DNA of 64,000 nucleotides from Gracilibacillus salinarum (GTDB lineage: Bacteria > Bacillota > Bacilli > Bacillales > Amphibacillaceae). Numbering within the stretch: the first letter of the stretch is position 1; each line of letters opens with the position of its first letter. A program made the translations under genes and the position numbers. Of this stretch, positions 10,270 through 19,103 are shown piece after piece. The stretch is taken from assembly GCF_022919575.1 (NCBI RefSeq), contig NZ_CP095071.1, positions 2,046,001 to 2,110,000 on the forward strand, written 5' to 3'. The notes beneath the pieces are model-generated. The model made no database searches. It saw nothing but the letters and a program-made list of their open reading frames with translations, and was not told where the DNA came from.

Positions 10270-11151
10270 CTACTTGGACGGTTTCACCCAGCCAAGCAGC
10301 ATTTCACGCACGAACTTACTGGCAGCAATCGCCGTTTGTTCTGCAGGATCATAATTCGGTGCTACTTCGACTAAATCTGCACCAACAACGCGAAGATCCG
10401 AACGAGCAATCAGATGAATCGCTTCAAGCAGTTCCTTCGACGAAATGCCGCCAGCTTCTGCGGTTCCCGTACCAGGAGCAAAGGCAGGATCTAACACATC
10501 AATATCTATTGTGACGTAAACCGGTCTTCCAGCTAATGAAGGCAACACCTTCTTCAATGGTTCAGCCACCTCATATTTTGCCATATGCATGCCGCTTTCT
10601 TTTGCATAGCGGAATTCATCGCGGTCACCTGAGCGAATCCCAAAGGAATAGACGTTTTCCGGTCCAATTTTTTCACATACTTTTCGAATCGGTGTCGAAT
10701 GGGATAAGGCTTCCCCTTCATATTCTTCACGTAAATCTGCATGTGCGTCAATATGTATGACCGCAAGATCCGGATATTTTTGATAAATGGCCTGAATGAT
10801 CGGCCAGCTGACTAGATGTTCCCCACCTAGTCCAAGCGGGAATTTCCCTTTTGCTAAAATCTGCTCGATATATGACTGGATCATCTCTAAACTGCGCTGG
10901 GCATTTCCGAATGGTAACGGAATGTCACCTGCATCAAAATAAGTCACTTCTTCCAGATGACGATCTAAATAAGGACTGTATTCTTCTAAACCAAGCGAGG
11001 CTTCACGAATACGGTTCGGGCCAAAGCGGGATCCCGGACGAAAGCTGACTGTCCAATCCATTGGCATCCCGTACAGAATCGCATCGGCGTCTTCATAGGT
11101 CGGGCGTGACATGATAAATACTTTGCCAGAATAAGCTTCATCAAAACGCAT
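10270..11151 (-). CDS. speB: Agmatinase
   Basis: Manganese enzyme of the ureohydrolase family, turning agmatine into putrescine and urea in polyamine synthesis. Metal-binding motifs are all visible: GGEHLVSWP, HIDAHADLRE and TIDIDVLDPAFAPGTG. The start is the ATG at 11151 (MRFDEAYSG) because AGAGGAG lies 9 nt upstream; the earlier in-frame ATG overlaps that ribosome site. This gives 293 residues, close to B. subtilis SpeB (290). It follows speE by 14 bp in the same operon. Confidence 0.96.
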   Translation of the reverse strand: MRFDEAYSGKVFIMSRPTYEDADAILYGMPMDWTVSFRPGSRFGPNRIREASLGLEEYSPYLDRHLEEVTYFDAGDIPLPFGNAQRSLEMIQSYIEQILAKGKFPLGLGGEHLVSWPIIQAIYQKYPDLAVIHIDAHADLREEYEGEALSHSTPIRKVCEKIGPENVYSFGIRSGDRDEFRYAKESGMHMAKYEVAEPLKKVLPSLAGRPVYVTIDIDVLDPAFAPGTGTAEAGGISSKELLEAIHLIARSDLRVVGADLVEVAPNYDPAEQTAIAASKFVREMLLGWVKPSK

Positions 11152-11165
11152 AGCTCTCATCTCCT

Positions 11166-11993
11166 CTACTTCGTTAAATCCTCCACAAATTTAGGTAATA
11201 CAAAGGCTGCATGGTGGATGTTTTTCGTATAATATTTCGTATCCAATTCAAAGAACCGCTCTTCTTTCACCTTCAGCGGGTCATGTATCTTACTGCCTAA
11301 CGTAAAGGTCCATAATCCACTCGGATACGTTGGTATATTGGCTGTATATAATCGTGTTACCGGAAAAATCTCCTGGACGTCGTGGAATACTTGTTGGATC
11401 AGGTCCGCTTTAAACCATGGATTATCCGTTTGCGCGACAAAAATACCGTCATCTTTTAACGCGTTAGCGATACCTGCATAGAATCCTTTCGAGAAAAGGT
11501 TCACCGCTGGTCCAACCGGCTCGGTAGAATCTACCATGATGACATCATATGCTTTTTCACTTTCGGCAATATGCATGAATCCATCTGCTACCCGCACTTC
11601 TACGCGAGGATCCTCTAATTTACCAGCGATCGATGGCAAGTATTGCTTGGAATATTCAATGACTTTTCCATCAATATCGACCAGTACGGCTTTCTGCACG
11701 GATCGATGTTTCAAAATTTCACGGATGACACCGCCGTCTCCCCCACCTACTACTAAGACATCTTTCGGATTAGGGTGGGTAAATAACGGAACATGCGCGA
11801 CCATTTCGTGATACACGAATTCATCTTTTTCCGTGGTCATCACCATGTCATCTAACAAAAGCATATTGCCCCATTCTGCCGTCTCTACCATATCTAATTT
11901 CTGAAAATCGGTTTGCTCGGAATGATAAGTCTGTTTAATTTTTGCTGTAATACCGAAGTTTTCTGTCTGTTTCTCTGTGAACCATAATCCCAT
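11166..11993 (-). CDS. speE: Spermidine synthase
   Basis: Aminopropyltransferase using decarboxylated SAM and putrescine to make spermidine. The 275 residues carry the nucleotide-binding loop [12 protein letters not shown] (GGGDGG at 83-88), the acidic [11 protein letters not shown] and the catalytic [10 protein letters not shown] (Asp155). Order speE-speB with the divergent pbpG gene matches B. subtilis. Upstream, the 238-bp intergenic region to pbpG contains a short dispersed repeat. Confidence 0.96.
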   Translation of the reverse strand: MGLWFTEKQTENFGITAKIKQTYHSEQTDFQKLDMVETAEWGNMLLLDDMVMTTEKDEFVYHEMVAHVPLFTHPNPKDVLVVGGGDGGVIREILKHRSVQKAVLVDIDGKVIEYSKQYLPSIAGKLEDPRVEVRVADGFMHIAESEKAYDVIMVDSTEPVGPAVNLFSKGFYAGIANALKDDGIFVAQTDNPWFKADLIQQVFHDVQEIFPVTRLYTANIPTYPSGLWTFTLGSKIHDPLKVKEERFFELDTKYYTKNIHHAAFVLPKFVEDLTK

Positions 11994-12024
11994 CTGGAAT
12001 CGCTCCTTTATCTATATCCAATCA

Positions 12025-12063
12025 ATTTAGCACGGTGCTAACCGTCCACTAATTGAAATCTCA
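12025..12063 (-). repeat. Short dispersed repeat (GAGACTTCAATCAGTGG / ACGGTTAGCAC type)
   Basis: On the minus strand GAGATTTCAATTAGTGG runs directly into ACGGTTAGCACCGTGC. Related copies lie at 15400, 28972, 43580 (minus) and 63305, always between genes. No function known to me. Confidence 0.6.
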
Positions 12064-12231
12064 CTTTATTTACTAGGAAACAATACTATTTTAGAGTTTT
12101 TCCTTAAAAAATCAAGTAATTCTTTACATTTGATGTTTAGTGACTGGTGGTTTTAACCATAATGCTAATAACAATAGGTTCTCATATATAACAGCTACTG
12201 TATAGCAAAAAATATAGATGGGGGTATAGCT

Positions 12232-14343
12232 GTGAGTCGCAGGCGTAGAAGAAAGAAAGTCCGGGTAATGAAATTATTATTTTTTTTAGTGATGATGGCA
12301 GGTTCCTGCCTTGCTGTGCTATTGCTTGCCAGCTTTCTGCTTGGCCCTCCGTCCTTAGAGCGCCCGCAGAATACGATTTACTATGGCAATGCAGAAGAAG
12401 TGATCGGGGAAGAATACGGATCAGAAAAAAGATACTGGGTATCCCTCGCGGAGATTGATGATGATTTGGAAAAGGCAACGATCTGGACGGAAGATCAGCA
12501 TTTCTATGATCATATTGGTTTTGACTTCAAACGATTAATGTCTGCTGTCGTCAAGAACATTACCTCCTTTTCTCTTAAAGAAGGTGCCAGTACGATTACC
12601 CAGCAATATGCGCGAAATCTGTTTCTCTCTCATGAAAAGACATGGAAGCGTAAGTTATATGAAGCTTTTTATACGATTCGGTTGGAAATGTACTATGATA
12701 AGGATGAATTGCTCGAAGGCTATTTGAACACGATTTACTATGGACATGGCGCCTATGGGATTGAAGCCGCCAGTAAGTATTATTTCAATAAGTCAGCAGA
12801 AGACTTAAGCTGGGCAGAGGCTGCCATGCTGGCCGGCATTCCAAAAGGGCCGTCGACCTACTCACCTTTTCACGATGAAGAGAAAGCGAAAAACAGACAA
12901 AGGTTCATTTTGGATAATCTGTATGCACATGGAGTGGTCGATGAGACAACCTATCAATCTGCCTTAGCAGAAGAGCTCGCCTTCTCAGAAGATCATGTCA
13001 TTACAACGCAAAGTGCTGCACCTTATTTTCAGGACGTGGTCGTCGAAGAATTGAAGCAATTGCTGGATGTCGATATGGAGAAGATTCGCTCGGGTGGTTA
13101 CAAGGTGTACACAACGCTCGATATGAAGCAGCAGCAAGCATTGGAAGATGTCACAGCGCGGGACGTTTCCAACAAAGAAATCGAAATTGGCGCAATGGCA
13201 ATGAATCCTCATTCAGGTGCAATTACCGCATTAATCGGCGGACAGGATTACGAGGCGTCATCCTTTAACCGTGTGACACAGGCACAGCGGATGCCAGGCT
13301 CCTCTTTTAAACCATTTCTTTACTATGCCGCATTGGAAAATGGCATGACGGCAGCGACCACCCTGATGAGTAAGCCGACGTCATTTGAGCTTGCGGATGG
13401 TAAGATGTATCAGCCTAGTAATTACAACGATTATTATGCTAACGAACCGATTACGATGGCACAGGCTTTGGCATTATCGGATAATATTTTTGCCGTGAAA
13501 ACGAATCTTTACCTGACGCCGGAGCGCTTCGTACGTGTCGTCAAGGATAAATTCGGCTTCAAAAGTGAGCTGGATGCAGTACCGGCATTGGCACTCGGTA
13601 CAGAGGTCGTAACGATGCAGGAAATGGTGCAAGGATACGGTATGATTGCAAATGGCGGCGCTGAGGTAAATTCTCACACGATAACGAAAGTAACCGACGC
13701 ATACGGCAAAGTGCTGTACGACCGGGAAGAAGTGCAGAAGGAAGATGAGGCGTGGAGCCTTTTTCCGAAAGAAGATGATAAACAAGTGCTGGACGAAGCG
13801 TATACGTTTATCTTACAGGATCTGATGAAAGGTATGTTTAATCATGAACTTGATGGCTATATGCAAGTGACGGGGTCATCGATCGCCAATCAGCTGACCC
13901 ATGAATACGCTGGTAAATCGGGCACAACCAATTCGGATAACTGGATGATCGGCTTCAGTCCATCGCTTGTAGCCGGTGTGTGGACGGGCTATGATGATAA
14001 CCGCGACATTACCAAGACGAATGATAAGCATTTTGCCAAGCAGGTCTGGGCTGATTTCATGGAAGCGGCACACGAGGATTTACCGGAAGAACATGTTGTG
14101 AAACCGGATAACGTAGTTGAAGTCAATGTTGACTTGAATACCGGACTTTTGGCAACAGAAGATTGCGGACAGACGCATAAGATGTATTTTGTAAAAGGAA
14201 CAGAACCGACGAAACAATGTACGTTGCATTTAGATGATGGCTTCACACCGGAACACCCTGATGATCTCAATGAAGGGATTCCAGACGACGCTTTACTGGA
14301 GAACTGGTGGGAATGGCTGTGGACAGGCGAAGACGAGCAATAG
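12232..14343 (+). CDS. pbpG: Class A penicillin-binding protein (PbpG-like)
   Basis: Bifunctional peptidoglycan synthase. A basic N-terminus (SRRRRRKKVRVMK) and one membrane helix (about residues 14-37) anchor it. The glycosyltransferase domain has the catalytic Glu87 in WTEDQHFYDH and GASTITQQYARNLF; the transpeptidase has SxxK at Ser357-Lys360 (PGSSFKPF), SDN at 416-418 and KSGT at 562-565. In B. subtilis, PbpG (YwhE) sits beside speE, is made under sigma-F and helps build the spore wall; the same position here supports the name. The start is the GTG at 12232 behind GATGGGGG. 703 residues, a little longer than B. subtilis. Confidence 0.92.
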   Translation: MSRRRRRKKVRVMKLLFFLVMMAGSCLAVLLLASFLLGPPSLERPQNTIYYGNAEEVIGEEYGSEKRYWVSLAEIDDDLEKATIWTEDQHFYDHIGFDFKRLMSAVVKNITSFSLKEGASTITQQYARNLFLSHEKTWKRKLYEAFYTIRLEMYYDKDELLEGYLNTIYYGHGAYGIEAASKYYFNKSAEDLSWAEAAMLAGIPKGPSTYSPFHDEEKAKNRQRFILDNLYAHGVVDETTYQSALAEELAFSEDHVITTQSAAPYFQDVVVEELKQLLDVDMEKIRSGGYKVYTTLDMKQQQALEDVTARDVSNKEIEIGAMAMNPHSGAITALIGGQDYEASSFNRVTQAQRMPGSSFKPFLYYAALENGMTAATTLMSKPTSFELADGKMYQPSNYNDYYANEPITMAQALALSDNIFAVKTNLYLTPERFVRVVKDKFGFKSELDAVPALALGTEVVTMQEMVQGYGMIANGGAEVNSHTITKVTDAYGKVLYDREEVQKEDEAWSLFPKEDDKQVLDEAYTFILQDLMKGMFNHELDGYMQVTGSSIANQLTHEYAGKSGTTNSDNWMIGFSPSLVAGVWTGYDDNRDITKTNDKHFAKQVWADFMEAAHEDLPEEHVVKPDNVVEVNVDLNTGLLATEDCGQTHKMYFVKGTEPTKQCTLHLDDGFTPEHPDDLNEGIPDDALLENWWEWLWTGEDEQ

Positions 14344-14354
14344 ATCGCTATTAA

Positions 14355-14390
14355 CGGAAAAAGGCTGGGCAAATGCCCAGCCTTTTCCGG
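14355..14390 (+). terminator. Terminator of pbpG
   Basis: GGAAAAAGGCTGGGC pairs with GCCCAGCCTTTTCC around AAAT, 12 bp after the stop codon. Confidence 0.85.
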
Positions 14391-14492
14391 TCCTAGTAAC
14401 AAAGAGTTACCATGTGTGTTCATTTTATAAAAAAAGGAACGGAGTCGACAAGTAAAATGTTGTCAATCTAATTAATGTTCACAAAATGTTCA

Positions 14493-15004
14493 TTATTTTG
14501 GCAAAGATTGCTTTAATTCATCTGAAGAATTTTCCCACATGTCAGCATCGAATTCACGCAGAAAATCGGCTAATAATTTTTGCGATTTTTCGTCCATATG
14601 TTCCACGATGACATGGCCTTTCATCGATTTGTCCATGTGATTGACATGCTCCGGCATCGATTTATAAGCACGTTTAATCGAACGGTCTACCAGAATTTCG
14701 CAGCCGGTCACGCCATGAAAGTACGGACCATTCTCGCCACGCTCTACAGTAACCCATACAATCCAATACAGCTTGCCGTTCGGTACTTCGTTTCTGTCTT
14801 TTAAAAATTTCACCCTGCGCTCGACTTCACTTCTGGCGTGCATCGCCCCATATCGACAAAGGCACGGTCTTCATTCGGATCAATGATAACAGGAGAAATA
14901 TTTTCTAAACTAACCGAACCAACACCGTATCCACCATGACCATCCGTCGAATCGTCCTTCATGATCGTAAACGCATTGGATTTCTTTTTCTTCTCTTCAC
15001 TCAT
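14493..15004 (-). pseudogene. ywhD: YwhD family protein, frameshifted
   Basis: Two overlapping frames together give a full YwhD protein (about 170 residues, function unknown). The first part starts at 15004 (MSEEKKKKSNAFTIMKDD, ribosome site AGGAGG) and matches YwhD through STDGHGGYGVGSVSLENI and FVDMG; the second part, ending at 14493, resumes with MHARSEVERRVKFL. The switch falls in the run CCCC (14846-14849, GGGG on the coding strand): one more G would read DMGAMHARS as in the family. The rest of both halves is well conserved, so the break is recent or a sequencing error. It is convergent with pbpG, in the usual ywhD place. Confidence 0.85.
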
Positions 15005-15134
15005 GATTTATCCTCCTACTTCTTTTACTTTTCATTGTAGCATGTTTAAAATGGTGTTTTCATCTTCTTTGTTTCCCCGTTTTTGCTTTTTACGATACAA
15101 TATATATATCTTTTATGATAAAGGAGCAGATCAT

Positions 15135-15317
15135 ATGCCATATGTCACCGTACAAATGCTAGAAGGAAGAACAGATGAACAACGCAAAGCACTAATCGAA
15201 AAAGTAACCGACGCCGTCGTCGAAACAACTGGCGCGACCCGCGATAAGGTTGTCGTATTCGTAGAGGATATTGATAAGCGTAATTATGGTGTTGGCGGTA
15301 AGCGTCTGGTTGATTGA
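15135..15317 (+). CDS. ywhB: 4-oxalocrotonate tautomerase family protein (YwhB)
   Basis: A 60-residue tautomerase subunit. After Met removal Pro1 becomes the catalytic base (MPYVTVQMLEGR), and Arg12 is kept. The family forms hexamers and moves double bonds in 2-hydroxy-dienoates; the physiological substrate in Bacillus is unknown. AAGGAG lies 8 nt before the ATG, and an in-frame longer reading from 14961 is not supported because it runs through the ywhD promoter region. Divergent from ywhD. Confidence 0.92.
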   Translation: MPYVTVQMLEGRTDEQRKALIEKVTDAVVETTGATRDKVVVFVEDIDKRNYGVGGKRLVD

Positions 15318-15326
15318 TTTATTGTG

Positions 15327-15361
15327 AAAGCCGAGCGATTTGTTTCGTTCGGCTTTTTTAT
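15327..15361 (+). terminator. Terminator of ywhB
   Basis: AAAGCCGAGCGA and TCGTTCGGCTTTTTT form a stem with one G-T pair and a T-run, directly after ywhB. Confidence 0.85.
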
Positions 15362-15377
15362 TTCAAGTCAAGAAAGC

Positions 15378-16012
15378 ATATAATCACTGTCACAAAGAGA
15401 GACTTCCATCAGTCGGGGGATTAAGTAAAGTAGAACAGTCTGACATTGTGGTCATTTTGAAAGATTTCATCTGCTTCGCAAAGCTCCGGAAATAGGCTCC
15501 GCGTCCTGTGGGCACGGCTTCAGCTAACTTAGGAAAGAAAATCCTTTTCTTTCCTAAGTGGATCTTCAGCTCGCGCTGATTCCACGGGAGTCTCCGCCTA
15601 TTTCCTACGCTTTAGGGAAGTGCTACAATGTATGGAACAGCAAAAAGCAGTGGTTCTAGGCATTTATCCATAGCTATTATATATGCATGTGATCAATAAG
15701 CTAGCTCTGACAAAAGTTGTAGAGTCCCTATCCTAGCGTAGGCCAACCACGGAGACTCCCGCGGGATTATGCAGGCGCTGAAGATCCACAACGTCTGCAC
15801 CTGCGTCTTCTAGTAACGCTTCGAAGTAGGCTTCCTCGGTGCAAGGCAGCAGAGAAGTGATTCGTGTAGTAGCCTAGCTTCAGCCGTGCCCCGCAGGACG
15901 CGGAGTGGTTGGCCGAAGCGATATCCCAGCACATTAAATATCTCAATATGGATGCTCGGCTAACAGGCTGACTTTACCGGTTTTTCTAATGAAAATGCAA
16001 CTGTAACTGTGA
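15378..16012. repeat. Large hairpin element, copy 2 (order A then B)
   Basis: Hairpin A is at 15487-15616 (CGGAAATAGGCTCCGCG with GTCTCCGCCTATTTCC; short tip TTAGGAAAG/CTTTCCTAA). Hairpin B is at 15741-15914 (GGCCAACCAC with GTGGTTGGCC; long tip containing GGTGCAAGGCAGCAG). The conserved spacer with CAGTGGTTCTAGGCATTTATC and ATATGCATGTGATCAA joins them. The left margin (15400) also has the short dispersed repeat GAGACTTCCATCAGTCGGGG. No gene in this 870-bp gap except the small frame starting at 16191. Confidence 0.88.
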
Positions 16013-16190
16013 CAGGTTCGTGGGGATGTGTTTTGCTTGGTTGTTTAGTCACTCGTTCATTACTGCTTTTTCTTTTGATTATTTGATAGGAAAAGGTAAT
16101 AGAATCATACTCACCACAAGCAATTCCACTTTTATCCTCTTTTGTGCTATAATCTCCTTAACTACTTTTGTGTTAAAGGTTGTGTATAGC

Positions 16191-16370
16191 ATGCTTTTCG
16201 TAAGTATCGGCGGGTTATATTGGGGCGACATTGTTTTCTCACTCGTATTACTGCTGTTAATAGTTATAGTGATCACGGTGACCTGGTACACGTCGCGCTT
16301 GAGACCTCGCAAACAGCAAATGAATCGGATTGAGGATAAGTTGGATCGTCTATTAGACGAAAAAAAATAA
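16191..16370 (+). CDS. Small membrane protein, DUF4083-like
   Basis: A 59-residue protein with one membrane helix (about residues 9-30, DIVFSLVLLLLIVIVITV), a basic stretch and a C-terminal amphipathic tail RIEDKLDRLLDEKK, the pattern of the DUF4083 family. I prefer the ATG at 16191: a TATAAT at 16148-16153 places the TSS only about 30 bp upstream, and AAAGG lies 11 nt before it. The longer in-frame reading from 16020 would begin inside the repeat element. Function unknown. Convergent with ywgA, sharing a terminator. Confidence 0.65.
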   Translation: MLFVSIGGLYWGDIVFSLVLLLLIVIVITVTWYTSRLRPRKQQMNRIEDKLDRLLDEKK

Positions 16371-16398
16371 CCCACCTTCGTAAGGGGGTTATTTTTTA
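16362..16398. terminator. Bidirectional terminator between the DUF4083 gene and ywgA
   Basis: AAAAAATAACCC and GGGTTATTTTTT pair across CACCTTCGTAAGG; it overlaps both coding ends. Confidence 0.85.
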
Positions 16399-16892
16399 AT
16401 GCTGTTAATATATTCCCAAGCTTGTTCGATATCTTCTGATGTGTAGTTCGATTTTGCTTTGACTTCCTGCACTTTTTGTTCAATTTCCTGCTTTGGTAAG
16501 TGATCAAAATAAAGCATGGTGGAAACGAGCTCTAAGAAACGGGAACTCTGTTCTTTCATTTGCTTTGCTATCGAAATCTCCGGGGGCAGTTCTGTGTTGG
16601 AATGTTTAAGAAAATCTTCACCTTGTTCCGTTACTTGATAACGATATTGATAATAATTGCTCTTCTTTTCTTTTACCTCTGATACAAATCCAAGATTCGT
16701 TAACTCCTCGATTCGTAAGCTTAGTTCTTCTGAGTAGGGTCCATAGAAATAAAAGGTATATTTCTCCTCAAATGGCAGCCCTAATTTTTTCATAATGTAA
16801 ATGATTTTCTGCAGTTTCTTCCGACCGACAATTCCTTCCGATGCTGCGATTACTTTAACAAGCTTTGCATGGTTATCTAACAATGAAAACAC
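16389..16892 (-). CDS. ywgA: YwgA family protein
   Basis: 167 residues, function unknown, matching YwgA of B. subtilis along its length: GRKKLQKIIYIMKKLGLPF, YFYGPYSEELSLRIEEL, QYRYQVTEQG and SSRFLELVSTMLYFD. The family looks like an antitoxin-like or winged-helix fold by pattern, but I do not claim it. It is 12 bp downstream of ywfO and most likely cotranscribed, as in other Bacillus. Confidence 0.88.
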   Translation of the reverse strand: MFSLLDNHAKLVKVIAASEGIVGRKKLQKIIYIMKKLGLPFEEKYTFYFYGPYSEELSLRIEELTNLGFVSEVKEKKSNYYQYRYQVTEQGEDFLKHSNTELPPEISIAKQMKEQSSRFLELVSTMLYFDHLPKQEIEQKVQEVKAKSNYTSEDIEQAWEYINSIKK

Positions 16893-16904
16893 CCCAGTTT
16901 TTTA

Positions 16905-18197
16905 TCAGTTTAATATCTCTTTGATTTTCGCCTTTTCCGGTCGATCATCCGGTAATTGTTCGATTAAATCTTTAGGATAATATAGTTTATGGTCTGTCCG
17001 TTTTTTACCTGATATCGCCTCAACAATATCAGACTGACGGGACAACTCTCGTAATTCCTGATTTGGTAATAATAGATGAATCGGCAGACGTTCCTCCTCT
17101 TCACCTGGACGATAAAAATCATACGGCAAATCGGACGAAGAATCAACTACCAAATAATAGTCAGGATCAAGATCGATTGCCTGGAACAGTTGGTATAACT
17201 GCATCCATTCGTTCATTTGTAAATTCGGATTAAATTCGACATATTTAAATAAACGCCTGTTGACAAATCGATAGGCGAGATCACTTAAAATCGGATCGTC
17301 TTCTTCGGCCCACATTTGGAAATAATAAAGAACGAAAGCTTCATCCAAACGAATGTAATCTTCTAAGGAAACCTGTTCTTTAAAAAATGACTCAAACGGC
17401 GTCGGCTCTACTTTAAACGTATAGCCCTCTTCAAACAACTGTTTGACGCGATGCAGGATTTTCGTCAAGATGACTTCGGCGCTGCGGGTAACCGGGTGAA
17501 AATAAACCTGCCAATACATCTGATAGCGGCTCATGATATAGTCCTCGACCGCATGCATCCCCGACTCTTTAATCACGACTTGATCTTCAACCGGGCGCAT
17601 CACGCGGAGGATCCGTTCCATATCAAAATGGCCGTAACTGACCCCTGTGAAATAGGCATCACGCTGCAGGTAATCCATCCGGTCGGCATCAATCTGACTG
17701 GAAATCAGGCTGACAACCAGTTTGTCATGATAGGTTTTGTTAATAACATCTGCAACTTTTTGCGGGAAATCTTTGCTTACTCGGGTTAACACGCGATTAA
17801 CTTCGGTATCACCTAATATAATCGCTCTGGTGAACTCCTCGTGATCGAGGCGGAACACTTTTTCGAATGAGTGGGAAAACGGTCCATGTCCCAGGTCATG
17901 CAGCAACGCGGCACACAAGCACAGCAAGCGCTCTTCATGATTCCATTTAGGCCTGTCCGCAAAATTAATTAAAATGCGACGTACAATTTCATAGACACCC
18001 AGCGAATGATTGAAGCGACTATGTTCTGCACCGTGGAAAGTGAAAAACGATGTGCCAAGCTGCTTAATTCGTCTTAACCGTTGAAATTCTTTCGTGCCGA
18101 TCAAATCCCAGATCACGCGGTCCCGCACGTGCACGTACCGGTGAACAGGATCTTTAAATACTTTCTCCTCGTGTAACTGGTCATCTTTATAAGCCAT
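16905..18197 (-). CDS. ywfO: HD-domain phosphohydrolase (YwfO)
   Basis: 430-residue HD superfamily protein related to dNTP triphosphohydrolases such as Enterococcus EF1143. Metal-site motifs: HSRFNHSLGVYEIV, then the HD pair in LLHDLGHGPFSHSFE, and QIDADRMDYLQRDAYFTGV. The family splits dNTPs to nucleoside and triphosphate; the exact activity of YwfO is not settled. Neighbours ywgA downstream and lipL divergent match the Bacillus order. Confidence 0.9.
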   Translation of the reverse strand: MAYKDDQLHEEKVFKDPVHRYVHVRDRVIWDLIGTKEFQRLRRIKQLGTSFFTFHGAEHSRFNHSLGVYEIVRRILINFADRPKWNHEERLLCLCAALLHDLGHGPFSHSFEKVFRLDHEEFTRAIILGDTEVNRVLTRVSKDFPQKVADVINKTYHDKLVVSLISSQIDADRMDYLQRDAYFTGVSYGHFDMERILRVMRPVEDQVVIKESGMHAVEDYIMSRYQMYWQVYFHPVTRSAEVILTKILHRVKQLFEEGYTFKVEPTPFESFFKEQVSLEDYIRLDEAFVLYYFQMWAEEDDPILSDLAYRFVNRRLFKYVEFNPNLQMNEWMQLYQLFQAIDLDPDYYLVVDSSSDLPYDFYRPGEEEERLPIHLLLPNQELRELSRQSDIVEAISGKKRTDHKLYYPKDLIEQLPDDRPEKAKIKEILN

Positions 18198-18273
18198 GGC
18201 AAATACCTTCCTCTTTTTTCTTACTATTAGTATAATATAGATTCAAATGTACGAAAAGGTTTGGAGGATAATA

Positions 18274-19095
18274 ATGAAAGATTGGAAGCAATTTTTTTTA
18301 GATAAACAAATACGAGTGGTTGATCACCGCGATCCGGAAGCGCTTGGAACAGCGATGGCATCCTTTGCTGCTGATGACGCCTTATGTGAATCGATCGGTC
18401 AGACAAAAGATGATATCGCCTGCCGTTTCTGGGTCCACGACAAAACAGTGGTACTTGGGATATTGGACAGTCGTCTTCCTGCGATCCGTGAGGCAATCGA
18501 TTTTTTAGAAGATGCAGGCTATGATGTTGTCGTCCGCAATTCTGGTGGACTAGCGGTAGTGCTGGATGAGGATGTACTCAACTTCTCCTTTATTTTACCC
18601 GATTTGCAGGAGATGGGGATTCACTCCGGCTATCAGCTGATGACAGCATTCGTCCAGGATATGTATCGCGATCTGACCGATGAGATTGAAGCCTTTGAGG
18701 TCGTTGGTTCTTATTGTCCTGGTGATTATGATTTAAGTATTCGCGGCAAAAAATTCGCCGGTATTTCCCAGCGCCGGGTCAAAAAAGGAATCGCGGTACA
18801 GATTTATTTATGCGTACGCGGCAGTGGAGCCGAGCGCGCGGCATTGATCCGTGATTTTTATCAAAAAGGAGATGCTGTTAAGTCCGAGCGGTTCACCTAT
18901 CCCGTTGTGGAGCCGGAAACGATGATGTCTTTAGCAGAATTAACGGGCGAAGCATTGACGGTGGAAGATAGTATCGAGCGGGTGATAAGACTGTTGGGTG
19001 ATGTGGAATGGCGTGATCTCGCCGGGGCTGAGCTCAAAGTGTTTGAAGAACGGATGAAACAAATGGTCGATCGCAATCGAAAAGTACTCAAGTGA
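18274..19095 (+). CDS. lipL: Octanoyl-[GcvH]:protein N-octanoyltransferase LipL
   Basis: Amidotransferase that moves octanoyl groups from GcvH to E2 subunits in lipoic acid synthesis. The cysteine-type active site is in GSYCPGDYDLSIRGKKFAGISQRR (Cys148, Lys160), and VVRNSGGLAVVLDE is the other family block. The start is the ATG at 18274 with GGAGG 6 nt upstream, giving 273 residues (B. subtilis YwfL 281). Its stop codon lies in a hairpin shared with the convergent menC-like gene, the two ends overlapping by 8 bp. Confidence 0.93.
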   Translation: MKDWKQFFLDKQIRVVDHRDPEALGTAMASFAADDALCESIGQTKDDIACRFWVHDKTVVLGILDSRLPAIREAIDFLEDAGYDVVVRNSGGLAVVLDEDVLNFSFILPDLQEMGIHSGYQLMTAFVQDMYRDLTDEIEAFEVVGSYCPGDYDLSIRGKKFAGISQRRVKKGIAVQIYLCVRGSGAERAALIRDFYQKGDAVKSERFTYPVVEPETMMSLAELTGEALTVEDSIERVIRLLGDVEWRDLAGAELKVFEERMKQMVDRNRKVLK

Positions 19096-19103
19096 GTACT
19101 TTT
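19080..19103. terminator. Bidirectional terminator made of the overlapping ends of lipL and the menC-like gene
   Basis: AAAAGTACTCA (19080-19090) and TGAGTACTTTT (19093-19103) are perfect inverted repeats with AG between. The lipL stop TGA is 19093-19095 and the opposite gene's stop is 19088-19090, so both stop codons are in the stem facing each other. Confidence 0.8.
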
